From: Ectocarpus siliculosus
Lineage: Eukaryota; Sar; Phaeophyceae; Ectocarpales; Ectocarpaceae
Reading direction: 5' to 3'
NCBI GenBank assembly: GCA_000310025.1
Contig: FN648299.1
Span: 184,617 to 236,827 of the forward strand
Length of the DNA stretch: 52,211 bases
Shown: positions 1 to 29,116 of the stretch, in pieces
How positions within the stretch are numbered: the stretch's first letter is position 1
Layout: each line of letters starts with the position of its first letter
The notes under the pieces: generated by a model
What the model was told of the DNA's origin: nothing
Databases searched by the model: none
Seen by the model: only the letters and a program-made list of their open reading frames with translations
Position numbers and translations under genes: made by a program

Positions 1-724
1 GGCAGGGGGGGGGGGGGGGGGGGGACACCCACCGCCAGGAGCACGGGCCATTTATCTTGGAACAACAAAGACCAAGGCCAAGACGCGTACTTCAACTGAA
101 GGCACGGCACACATCTACAAGTTCCCGGACACAGCTAGATACTTGGGGAAGGAATAGTTGCGCCAGAAACCGCAGCATCTCCCAGAGGTCGTTAAAAAGC
201 ACACACATCCCGTCCTTCCCCCTCCCCTCAAAACCAAGAGATCGATATACCCAACGGATACACGTGCTTCACAAGGAAGCTAGCCCTATAAGATCGATCC
301 ACGTCATGCTGTCGATGGGGGGCATCGGCGGGCAAGGAGTACTCCCCGTGGCGGTAGAAAATGGGCCCCGGTCACCCTACCCGGAGGATACGTAGGCGGG
401 GTGAATATCGTACAAAAACAAAACAGGCCCCTGCGTCCTCTGTGCCTATACTCTCGCACAAAGCTTTTGTAAGAAGACAGCTATTGTCACACACCATACG
501 CTACTGCTCCGATCGAAGCGACCCACGCCCCGCGGGTTGTACCATCTTTCTATACCAGCAGAGCCTCGACAAGAGGGCGGAACACTTCCGGTAGTCGAGC
601 GAGCTGCGCCGACCCGTCGCCACGCTCGGCGGGCCCCGCCCTCCCTCCCTCCCAAACATGGCTCCATTCGCGCCCCCTCCGTCCGTCCTTCCGGGCCCTC
701 CAAGCCTAACCCCTGCCAGCCTCA
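1..724. other. Non-coding end region with poly-G run
   Basis: A run of 20 G at positions 5-24 opens the window. The rest shows no splice-bounded exon or familiar protein. It lies downstream of the minus-strand secreted-protein gene and may hold its 3' UTR. Confidence 0.5.
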
Positions 725-1263
725 TCATTCAGTCGTCTCGACGCAGCTGTCCATCACCTCCCTGGGCTCGGGCAGGCACTTCACCTCCTCGTAGTCGAAG
801 TCCATGGTGCACTTGAGGCTGTCGTCGCACAGCTGGCCGAGGAACTCGTTGCAGGGGCCCTCCAGGGCGTCCGGGTAGTTCTCCGCCTCGGCCGCCGTCG
901 CGTGGAGGGTCTCGAACGACGAGTCGGCGCTGACCACGCACAACGGGATCTGAAGAGACACAACGCACCGAGACATAGTACGTATTTCGAAACAAGGTGC
1001 GAAGTACATATTATGGCACGCGCAGGATAGGGGGGGGGGGGGGTACCCATGGTTTGCATGCCAGACGTCGTCCTCGAGACGTCGTATAGCAATGGAACGG
1101 TGGCTAACGATGGCCAATCGTTCCTTCCTACTTTGCCAAACAATGGGGGTTGACCACCACAGAGCAACAATACAGACATGCATCTACACAGCTGTGCAGA
1201 CGCCAGTCCAGGTATAATAGCAGGGGAAAGACAGCGGCCTTTGACCGATATATATATAGAGAG

Positions 1264-1302
<39 letters not shown>

Positions 1303-1694
1303 TCGCCACCACGCGCGAGGGTCGCCATGGCATTGGTACAATATCTGGAACACGTGTCACGTGAGGAGAAAAAATCGCCATCAACCCGAGCCTTCCGTTC
1401 TTGCGTCATTTTCCCGCGTGGCGAGGAAACACTTGGGATCTGAACCAAAGCACCGGTTTTCAAGTAAAAAACGGAACCCGAAACACAAAACAAAACAGCA
1501 GTGACGAGGAGATTCAGCAGACACTACGTAGACGTCGCAACATTGGTTACCTTCTTCGAAAGCAAAAAGCGCGAACAATGGGTTTCCTAAAACAAGGAGT
1601 ACTTTTTTTTTGCAGCATCACTCACGAGGGTTTCGGCGGAGGCGGCGACTGCCATGACGAGAGCCAACAGCACCGAACACACACGGAACGCCAT
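725..1694 (-). CDS. Small secreted cysteine-containing protein, two exons
   Basis: Exon 1 is 1626-1694 and exon 2 is 725-949; the intron is 950-1625, with donor GTGAGT and acceptor CTCTTCAG, both in phase 0. The joined product is 97 residues. Residues 1-20 are a clear signal peptide (MAFR start, hydrophobic core, AASA cleavage site). The mature part is acidic and has six cysteines at about 27, 56, 64, 70, 81 and 92, which suggests disulfides. I chose the ATG at 1694 because it starts the signal peptide; an upstream in-frame ATG at 1790 would bury it. I recognise no family. The intron carries a GA/CT microsatellite and a G run. Seen: signal peptide, cysteines, splice sites. Inferred: secretion. 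An extra internal exon cannot be excluded. Confidence 0.65.
1259..1299. repeat. (GA)n microsatellite in intron
   Basis: A nearly pure GA tract inside the intron of the secreted-protein gene. On the gene's own strand it reads (CT)n, a pyrimidine tract. Confidence 0.9.
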
Positions 1695-4600
1695 TCTTCT
1701 GCAGTAGATGATTTTGAACGAGCCTGGAGCTGTTGTAGCTGCGAACGAACGCAACGGGGCCGCGGGTGGAAAACATTCGCAAACAGACACAGAGGGTCGC
1801 CGCGGGGAGGGGGGGCAGGGGAGTCAGACGCCAAAAAAACAAGTAAACGAACGCCAGTCATCACTGCACTGCTGTGCTGCTGTGGGTGTCAGAAAGAAGT
1901 GTCTTGGGGCACATGTACAATACACACGGTACCGCTGCGAACGAGAAATCAAAGAACTGCTGTACGCGTTTGACGAGAAATTGAATGTGCAGCGGTGATA
2001 TTCGGGAGCTCATCTCAGACGGGATTGTAAGTCAGAGGTCTGATCGAGAGCGAGCTGCGATGACCATGATTCCGGATGAACGGCTCACAACATAAACAGA
2101 ATTTTTTCATGTCGGAAGCTCAACACACCTCTTGTCTTGCAAGAAGCAAGAAAAAAACATGGTAGAGTACTTCGTAATTTGGATGTTTGAATGCACAACC
2201 TTCTTTGTGACCGCCGCGAAAAAACAGATTCATCTTATATCTCTCTCTCTCTCTGCAGTAAATACCAACGCACAGCAGCAGTAGAAGTAGTTTTTGGGGT
2301 GTAAATTGAAAACAATAAATCACACCCTGAAAATATGCAACAGATACCTCTGATCTGGCTTGTGTGAAGCTCTATCTACAGCGGTGCATTGGCCAAAACC
2401 AAGTGTGGCAACAGACATCGCCCGGAGGTTCAAGCTTGTAGAACGATATATTCTGAAGTTTCCCATCCATGTAGGACGAAAACGCCAAAAAAATACTATT
2501 AATACCAGGTTTTATGACCTGGTATGGTAAAGAGTGCGTGGAACCCTGGTACGGAGAAGTGTGGACTGGCGCCCAGATTACATACACGGCCCTTGCTGCT
2601 GTAAGCTAAATCAAGTTAAGTAGGTTGGAGTACGATACATACGCATATGGGGGGTCGACGATAACTAACAATCATGGGCACCAGCTGATGATGGGCACAG
2701 AACACCCGGTGAATATTTCTAGAAAATTGTAGTTCGTACTCGGGGTATATCTACAACAATACGTCTACCCGTTCGAGAGAAAACGGCCGCAGCAAGGTTA
2801 TTCCTCCTGCTGCGTGGCAATACCGCCCGGCGCACGTTGACATGCAAAGAAGAACCGCTATTGTGTGGCGGACGAAGCCCCCGCGGGTAGGGTTGCGTGA
2901 TGACCTCCCCCATGATTCTAGGGCAACAAAGCAGCTTCGATTATGTCCCTCCCAACTTCGTAGGCAACGGGTCAAAGGTCAAAGGTCTACAATAGCTTCT
3001 GCTGTAAGCGGTACGCACACATATGCACCTGTAGCAGCAGCGAGCGTGGGTGGAGAGCACAGGGGGATTGTTGACAAATTTCTCATCCATCCGTGAAAAA
3101 ACTCCGCATACACGTAGGTACATACACACAACGTCAGGGCGCGGCAAAGGCAAAGGGAGAAAGAGCTGATTACACTTCCTGTGATTTTTGAGACCAACGT
3201 CGCCCCTGACCTGTATGCGGTCGAGCGAAACGCTGGGTGGGCAAGAGGGGATTGGTTGAGAGGAGAGAGAGCGAGAAGGGCTCTGTGATTTTTTTTCGAA
3301 TCGGATGGGTTCCCTCACTCCGAAGATCCACCACAGATGGATTCATCTACCAGACCATAAAACGATTTAGAAAATGTAAACGTGTAAATTAACCCAGCTA
3401 AAATGACACTGCTGCTGCTCTGGAGTGCGCGCGATGCCGCAGCGTGTTCGCCCACAGCGCCCTTGCCCCCCTGGAACAACGCGTCCGCGCGTGCTGGCAG
3501 AAGGCTGGGGTTATTCGTTGCGGAGTCCGTTTCAAAGAGTCGGGGGTAATAAAATATATCAAATATCAATTGTAATATTTGATTGATTGTCCGCTCATCA
3601 AACGACAAACAGCGGTTGGTTGGTTGCGCGGCGGGAGGTGCAACCAAGCCTTCCTTCTGGCAGCCCCAACCAAGGGCGATCGCGCAATCACGCACTCTTT
3701 GCTTGCGCTCGCCTTTGATCTCGACCAACTTGTTTCGAGTGCGAAGCGTTTGTTTGCAAACAACGTTGATGACTTTGGCTTTTTGAATCGGAAGGAACAA
3801 TGATGCGAGATACCTGATACGTATTTCATCACCAGCAAACGAGGGAGACGGATCCACGCACGCGCACACAAAAAAAACTATTGCTCGTGCTTCCTCACCT
3901 TGTTCGAGTGCAGGTCTAGGTGTGCAGAAGTGCAGGTGGGGAGAAGCTGATAGTCGGATGAGGGAAGAGGGGTGTGCGCTGTTGTTGATTGAGACCACGA
4001 GCGGGGGCGGCGAGACATGAAAAAAAAAAAAACATGCTAGAGAGAGAGAGCCAGAGATGCCACCAACGGCTCCGACCAGCTACCAGATCAGATCTCACAT
4101 AATCACTCCATTCAGTATCGGAAGAGTACTAATTTCGAGGTGTATTTTAGAGCCGTGGCGCACGAGTTGATAAACGGAGGAATAGAAATAGAGCAGGAGC
4201 TGTGGCTGTTGTGGGGGCAACATTACACACGGTAGAAACTGGCGGCGGCCCCAACTGCAGAGGTGATGCACGTGGGAAGCAAACGATACAATTATATAAG
4301 AATCGGAACATCCCCGTAACTTTTACTCTCTCTCTCTGTCTCTCTGTACTTGCAAGCGTTTCGTCGTTCATCTCGCCGACGAGCCGACGAGCCGACGAGC
4401 CGACAGCAGAAGGAATCTCAGAATTTGAAATTTTCGGACGCGGTTCACGGTTGGTTTTTTTCCCTTTGATCCCAACATAAAAAATTGATTTTCGTGGAGT
4501 GCACTGCTGTGCACAGCAGCGGTGGGTGGATGGGAAAAAGAAACGTCACGCAAAAGATACTCCTTGGCCACTACACACGCTCACTCGCTCGCATCACCAC

Positions 4601-5423
4601 ACCACCAGCCGATGATCACAACAAAGCGAGTGATGACGGAAAACAGAAGCACCTTTATGCATACAAGTACTGACCCGCCTTCTTCCTGCGTTCTGATTGG
4701 CCAACGGTTTGCTGCCGCACCTCACAAAAACAGATTGCCTTTGGGTCTTTGGGTCAATCTTTCGCTTTTTTGCTCGATGCTTTCGAAGTTGGGATTCATT
4801 TTCTCGCGTGTACCTCCCTTTGCTCGCCAAGGAGGGGGAGAGAAAAGCGGAGACCGGGGCAACAAAAACCACACTATGTACTTACTTCCTTCCCCGGTCT
4901 ACACGTCCACCATCATCAGTGATAAACACCAGCCACAGAGATTCCAGTCAGTCCTGCTTCTTCTCCACGAGATATCTTATCGCGCATGGTTGTTGAAGAG
5001 GCCGTTCTCGCTCGTCACCCAAAGGAGGTCATCCTCGCAGGCGACTCTGTCTGCTCCCCCCCACGCCGGCTGGTGTGCAATACTACTGAATTCCCACCCC
5101 CCTTTCCCACGAGAGCCCACTACGCAATACCAAGCGTATCGCCCACATCAACTCGCACTCGAACGAACCAAACGCGCATCACGCTTCGGCTACCCTCTGC
5201 CTCACTGCTGTCACCCAACACGCACAAAATAACCGAACACCTCACACTAAAACCCATCTTCTTGTACCCGGGTTGCGTAGCCAACATATATACATATCCG
5301 TTTTCGCCAACACACCCCCGACCCCAAGCAGCGTCACCCCGAACATTCGGAACACTACACTTTTGGTACTCACTTTGTTTGGTAACTACTCTCCCCGCAC
5401 CATCGCCCCTTCCTACGGAGAAC
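1695..5423. other. Intergenic stretch, no gene recognised
   Basis: Open frames here are short or low in protein character, and no conserved motif was found on either strand. The reading frame at 4522-5232 is open for 236 codons but reads as Ser/Pro/Arg-rich chance sequence. A minus-strand segment around 4983-5075 reads plausibly as a short terminal exon, but it has no partner that I can find. Confidence 0.4.
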
Positions 5424-5491
5424 GTCCGACGAATGCCCCCGCCGCCGAATAGGTTGCGCCCCCAATCCGAAGGGAGTGCAGCTCGTACTCA
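5424..5491 (-). pseudogene. Possible tyrosine recombinase scrap (HSLRIGGAT motif)
   Basis: The minus strand encodes ELHSLRIGGATYSAAGAF in one frame. Tyrosine recombinases of DIRS/Crypton type and phage integrases have a C-terminal H-x-x-R box of the form HSLRxGGAT. The frame stops soon after and neither flank extends the domain, so at most this is a relic. It could be chance; only one motif supports it. Confidence 0.25.
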
Positions 5492-5925
5492 GCGGTCAGT
5501 ACTGTATGGTGGATAGCTATGCATAGTCTAGTAGGGCACACAAATCAATCGGAAGAGTGTCGACATTCATATATCTATTTTCTTCCGGTAGCGAGCGAGC
5601 ATTTTCGAACGTGGTGATAATGTGATAATGGCTTGTTGTTTATGCAGGGCATGGGCCCGCGCTTCGTCGCCTTGCTGCGTTTCTTATTTTAAGTTTGTTA
5701 GGTTTTAGTGGGACGTGGGATTCAATTCCTGAGGACTTCAACCAACGCGATTCGGCTACATGCATTAATTATTGGGAGGTTCACGTGGTGGGACGTCCCA
5801 TGGAACATCTACAAGTATCTGTGGGACAGCAATTAGTTCTGGACTCTTTAGGTCGCAGTTAGGATTAGGGTTTAAGGAAAAATATATACACGCACAGAAA
5901 GACTGCCGATTCGGTTTGTGCAACT

Positions 5926-7312
5926 TCGTTCTCTCCTCGACGGCCTCAGCTACTTTCGCAAGTTTCTCCCCAACGTGGCTAAACATTCGGCCTCACTCTG
6001 ACCACTCTTCTCAAGAAGCAGGTGGAGTTTCTCTTCACCCCATCTACGGAGCAAGCCGTTCGCGTTCGGTTGTCAGAGTTGGCCAACCCTCCTGTTTTGG
6101 TTTCATCCAGATTGGAATGCCGTTTCGGACGGCTCGCGACCGTTTCACCTTTACTGTGATTCCAGTCGCGATGGGTTCGGTGGGACTCTCGAACAAAAAC
6201 AGCCGGGTGGCTCTATCCGCCCCATCGTCTTCATCAGCCGGGCTAATGTGACTCCAAACGTCATTGGACTCCCCTCGATCTTGAGGCGGGTAGCATCGGG
6301 TGGTGTACTACAGTATACCAAACGACTTCGCGGTTACTTGTGGGTACGGAATTTCGTATTTTTTCCCACCACGAATCTCTTGGGCGTTTTGCCAAGATGG
6401 GGGGAAACAATGCCCGTGTTCAACGTTGTCTAGAACTCCGTACCGTCTACAATTTCACTATGGGTTATCACAAGGGTTCCGCGCATAGCAACGCTGGTTT
6501 CCTCTCTCGTCTTCCGATCGATGCGGCCGAATGTGACCGATCAGGCCGCAGCCGATTGACACCGGCTGAGGATGAGGAGGTCGTGTTTTTCATCCGTTTT
6601 GGTGGCGGTACCCTAGGGCCGCGGATGTTGGCTTGGGTGGGCTCGTACCGACTTCTCCTAGTTCGGTCCTGAGTGGGGCTTGCCCCCTCTAGGCTGATTT
6701 CGTCGATGTTCGTCGTCACGGTCCGCGTCTCTCACCATCGGGCCTTCCGCTTTCGTCTAGCGTCTCCAACATCGCTCCCTGGCCTCCCACGACGCTCGGC
6801 GTTTCGGCCTCTTCGACAATCCCCGATCGGCCTCCTGTCGTTTCGTCCGACTCTCTGCGTCAGTCTTCGGATGATGATTTTGCTCTCGAGCCTGAGTCTT
6901 CGTCGACCGTTCCGGCAGTTGTCACGCCACGTCGGACCGTCGCCACTACTCAAGCGATTTCCACGCGGGCTCGTCGCTTCAAGGCGGTTGTGGCGGGCAA
7001 GCCACTCCCGCCTGTTGATCATGGTTTCTCTGACGACCCGCCTTCTCCGCCTCCCACACGGATTTCCACTTCGACTCGGCCGCCTCGACGGTCTCAGACG
7101 ACGTCCTCGGCATCGTTGACGACGCGAGTTTCGTCAATTTCGGTTTCGTCTACCGGTGCTGATGGTTTATCCCCGAATCCTGCCGCGCCTCAGGCTCATG
7201 GATTGGATTCTGCGTCTTGGACGCGTACTGAAACTCCGGTTGCTCCTGCCTTGCAATCATCTGTAACCCCCGAGTCTTCGGAGTCCCCACCGGGTTTGGT
7301 TTTCGACCGCTA
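5926..7312 (+). mobile_element. Degenerate Ty3/gypsy LTR retrotransposon pol remnant
   Basis: Broken frames together read as the end of a gypsy reverse transcriptase, then RNase H. Near 5940 is an LDGLSYFRKFLPNVAKH-like segment (family pattern L..YFRKFIPN). It continues in a shifted frame with a TLLKKQVEF-like piece. Near 6340-6510 is the RNase H tail with FSHHESLGRFAKMG, NARVQRCLELRTVYNF and HSNAGFLSRLP, matching the usual TDHKSL and NADxLSRLP boxes. At least three frameshifts and stops break it. From about 6510 to 7312 a Ser/Pro-rich open frame follows, perhaps the element's own C-terminal spacer. No LTRs, integrase or primer site were found. It is an old, inactive fragment. Confidence 0.75.
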
Positions 7313-8965
7313 GCGCGAATTCGCCTTAGACACCAACTGCTCTACCGTCTGACGGGTTATAAACGACGCCTCAAGAGTCGGGCCCCTCTTCTACCGACGG
7401 GCTGGGCCTTCTGGACGGAGACAGCACATGGACCTTGACGAGGACATACGCGGGATGGAGGTCCCAGAGGCGGTTTTCGCATTCAAACGCCGTCTGTGTG
7501 TTAGCTCGCTGCTCTCGCGCTGTAATGCATAGCTCGTTAGGAAAGGGTTGGGTTGTGGGTTGACTTAATCGCGCGGTGTAGTTTCAGCAGCGTACCCATC
7601 ACCTGTACGACGGACGTGTGTATTTGTGTGTCTCAAGCACGATGATCAGGACGGCCGTTTGGGAGAAGGGACGTACTTACCTTTCCCTCCAAGGGCAAAC
7701 TTCACAAGTTTTATCCATACATACGTATGTTCAGGGTTACAGCAGTGCCGTCTCCGGCGCTGTACCCTATGCGATTTTCTGCAATACAAGCTCTACGCGA
7801 ATAGGCCGAGATGGCTTCGATAACTCCCACTTGCCCAGAGAAGGATGTCACGCAGTCCGGCTTCCGTTCGCAGTCGGTGGGATCTTTCAGCCACACCTGG
7901 TATCACTTATCGTTAGAGGGCGGACCCACAGGCAGAAGGCCGTTTGGGCAACAACGTGCAGCTTGATGACTACCGTATGTTTGATCGCCGAGCGATCCTC
8001 TCCGTACCAAAGCGGTACTGCTGCTGCTGTACATAGACCGATTGCGGTATAAAGACAAAGGGGGAGCGAACACAATAAGAAACGTCAAATTCAGGTCGAG
8101 ACCTTATTTTTTTCATTTATTCCGTCTACAGAGAAAATGATTGAGTGGCACGACGAGTTTGTTAGGGAGAAAAAGCGAAATCATCTGTTGACTGCACACC
8201 CCAGCCGAATCAGCTTCGCCAGCCATACGTGATGCATGCAGGACCTGACACGTCTTCTCGAAACGTGGTGGAACGGGCAGAACTGGTATCCAACATGTTA
8301 GACTTTAATTGTCAAGGGCGCGTGTTTTTGTGTTGGGACGACGCCGACGTTGTTGCTCATCAAACCGGCTACGCTAGAAGAAGAGGCGATCGGCTCAAGA
8401 AACCGCGGTTGCACGGGGGAGAGGCGAGCAGAATCGCAAGAGATCCACACTGAGACAAAGCACGTAAGGAATGGCAACGGTCTCACAGAGGCGAGAGGCA
8501 AATCACGCTACTGCTGTACATACCACAACACTACTATTATTGCTGTGCTCGTGTGTGTGTGTGTTTCGTTTCCTCCTATTTTGTACCAATAATTTCCTCC
8601 TATTTTGTACCAATAATAATATTAATACAGAAATACACGTGCCTAATGCGTGAGTACAAAAGCAACCCGGGTCACGACAACAGCAGCATGATTACATGTC
8701 CAGGATATCAGAGAATCCTCTTGTGTCACCGCTGTGATTGTAAGAGCCCTACAGCCGTAGATATCATGGCCGAGATTGGGAAGGGGGCGGGGTGCGGGTG
8801 AACTTGCAACCTGAAGCGATACAAGATCTCCGAAGATGTGCCGCCGAAATAGCCAGCATTGAACACACCCATTGAACACACCCACCAGGCAGCCTTTTTC
8901 CACCAAATACATGTAGATCAACCCCCCGCCCTCCAACCCCATCCTCTTCAAAACCTCAACACAGC
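7313..8965. other. Upstream region of the giant gene; no gene recognised
   Basis: No supported exon. It holds two short tandem duplications: a unit of about 24 bases ending in TTTTGTACCAATAA near 8569-8615, and a 14-base unit ATTGAACACACCC near 8858-8885. The promoter of the downstream gene should lie at its right end, but I see no decisive TATA box. Confidence 0.4.
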
Positions 8966-26759
<17,794 letters not shown>

Positions 26760-29116
26760 ACTTAATGTTTTATTTGACGTTCTGCTGTGTACTGCTGCAT
26801 CGCGAGCCTCCCAGCCGTCGTATTTCGCGCTTGTTTTTTTTTGTCTAAAAATATTATCGTAGTTTAGCCCCAGCTGCAGAAAAAAATATGAAATTGCCAA
26901 GGACCAGAGTGTTCGGAAGGGTTGGTTGGGCGTGTAGCCTGGTCAGCTGGGCATGGGGGGGGGGGGGGGGGGGAGGGCGCAACTACGGCAGTAAAAAGAT
27001 ATGATCTTCTATTTTTTGTACTACTCTCAGCTATATTTTCTTGGATTGGACGTAACTGGAGGACGGGGGGGCGTTATCTCTTTTGACCTGCTTGCGGGAT
27101 TGATTGCTTTCCTCATGGCATGGCGTGTTTTTGACTCTAGGAAAGAGAGTGGTACATGTGTCCGCGGCGGTGTTTGCATAACGACCGGTGGTGGGAGGAT
27201 TGCGGGCGAGGAGACAGGTCTGTCCCCGCGGACCAATCTTGTCGTCAGCGGTGTGTTGCTGCACCTGATACTTGACCTTGATGGCGCCACGCGATTGTCG
27301 TCTTGTATCATCCGTCGTGCCGCTCGCGCACAGAATGTCGGCGGCTGCGGTGGCGGATTAATTTTTGCACAGCGCAAGGTAGAACCGGTGATTGAGAAAT
27401 GCGAGGTAGCAAAGGTTATCAGTATTTTCTTCCCATAGGATTGTTGTCGCTGTCGCACGCCGGCGCGATTGAGAGCATTTCGCGGCGCCCCCTCAGTGGG
27501 GAAGACAAAGACGCCCACCCGCCGCCGCTCTTTTTGTAGGATTTTGGAGTTTCTGTTGGCCATGGCACGCACCACTGGCGGTTTTGTAGGTCACAGCAGA
27601 GTCCGACAAGGCTTGGAGGTGGGCGCAAATTAACACGGGGTGGCGTGCAAACTCTTCATTGTTTATCCCTTTCGACTTTTGTTACGTGACAATTTTTCGA
27701 GCAGAGTGAGTAGTTGTGTTTGGTGCGAAAATAAATATATATATATATATTGGTGTGTGTTACTGTTAGAAAGTATCTACTACATGCGTGCGGTGATGCG
27801 CGCGGTATGTCGGGGTTTTGCGCTGATTGGATATATATATGTAGAGAGAAGCTTCGTCATTCGGCAGGCTCATCGGTGCCTACTCGATTCTCTACGGTGT
27901 CGGTCAAGGCGCGCCGTGGCGCCTGCAGGACTTGGTGCTGTGCCGTACGCAGTGGGAGTGTGGTCTCGCCCTGATCTGAACCATGTTTGTTGACTAGATC
28001 ACAATCGAGAATATTGGCTCCTTAACCGACGCGAGTTCGTGCTTTAATTTGTTGAGTACAGCGTGTGGTGCTTTTAGCTTTTCTGACGCCGAGTCAGTTG
28101 GCACGACGAAAACCATACGTACATCGTGATAGTATCGTGTAGTATTGCGAGTGTTAGGCTTTCGCGGATAAATTCCTTGTGCGTTGTTAGGATTGATTCT
28201 CCCTTAGCACTAGAGATGCTGCTAAATAACATCAGTGCTGATTTTTGTAGAAAATGTGGCTCCCTCCCATCGCGAGCGGAAGTCGGTAATTTGCAAATTC
28301 CTGAAACAAAAACACGCTCGTTGAATACTGGAAGTGGACACGCAACACATTCCTTCGCGTGAATCGATCCGTGGGGTAGCAACCACGGATTTTTTTCGTT
28401 GAATGGGTCAAAACGCCTGACAACAAAACTTTTCGAGCAACGTCGCAATAATTTCGTTGTTGGATATCCAGTTCATTTTTTTTCCAGAACAGGTTCGACT
28501 TGTAGCATCCAAAAACTTATCCCGCCTGTTCGGACCCATTCCGGCTTACGACGTTCTAACCAGAAATCATGGCATCATGCTTTTTTTTTTTCGCCAGCAC
28601 ATGGCAATTTTGAAGTCCCTCATAACCGTCCGGTGTGCGTGGCATTGATTCCGAGCGGTTTTGTGTACGACAGCAGCACCACCAGCGGTTGCATGCCCCG
28701 CAACACGATGCCCAACCTGGTTGGTTCTGCAGGGGGATGTACGCATGGCTCCATCCCCTCCCCGCTGGCGAGAAAGAGAGTCGTTCTATTTACCCATCCA
28801 CCGCAGTGTATCCAGCTTGCATTACCCCTGGCTCAAAGGGGTCTGTCGCCGCTGCTGCTGCCTACTCCCTGCTGCCGGTACATATACCCATGACAAAGCA
28901 CGATTCCCCGTCTCGTACATTGCGGGGCTCGCCTTCCGCCGCCAACATGGTACGTACCCTTCTGATGTGTTTTTTCTGCGGCGGTTATTGGCCGGTGAAA
29001 CATGTTCCTTGAGGCTTGCCGGGCTGCCTTGCGGTGTCGCTTCCAATAAATATAAAACAGATCTAAACAACGACTGTCCACCCGACCTCGGGGATAACAA
29101 AAACAGTACCCAACCC
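26760..29116. other. Region between two convergent genes
   Basis: Holds the 3' ends of the giant gene and the AlkB-like gene. It has a G run near 26954-26972 and an AT microsatellite near 27733-27750. Open frames at 27001-27438 (plus) and 27027-27575 (minus) overlap each other and show no motif. See also the minus-strand frame at 28074-28448. Confidence 0.4.
28074..28448 (-). other. Unrecognised open frame, possibly a gene relic
   Basis: A 124-codon frame with balanced, non-repetitive composition, unlike its neighbours. A second frame just downstream on the same strand reads on with a KLKAPHAVLNKLKHEL-like piece to a stop near 27998. That could mean a frameshifted relic or two exons. I recognise no family, and no clear splice sites join the pieces. 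Confidence 0.25.

Noticed and set aside
4522-5516. Plus-strand frames of 236 and 176 codons
   Set aside because: Ser/Pro/Thr-rich, no motif, no splice partner; most likely chance openness in C-rich sequence.
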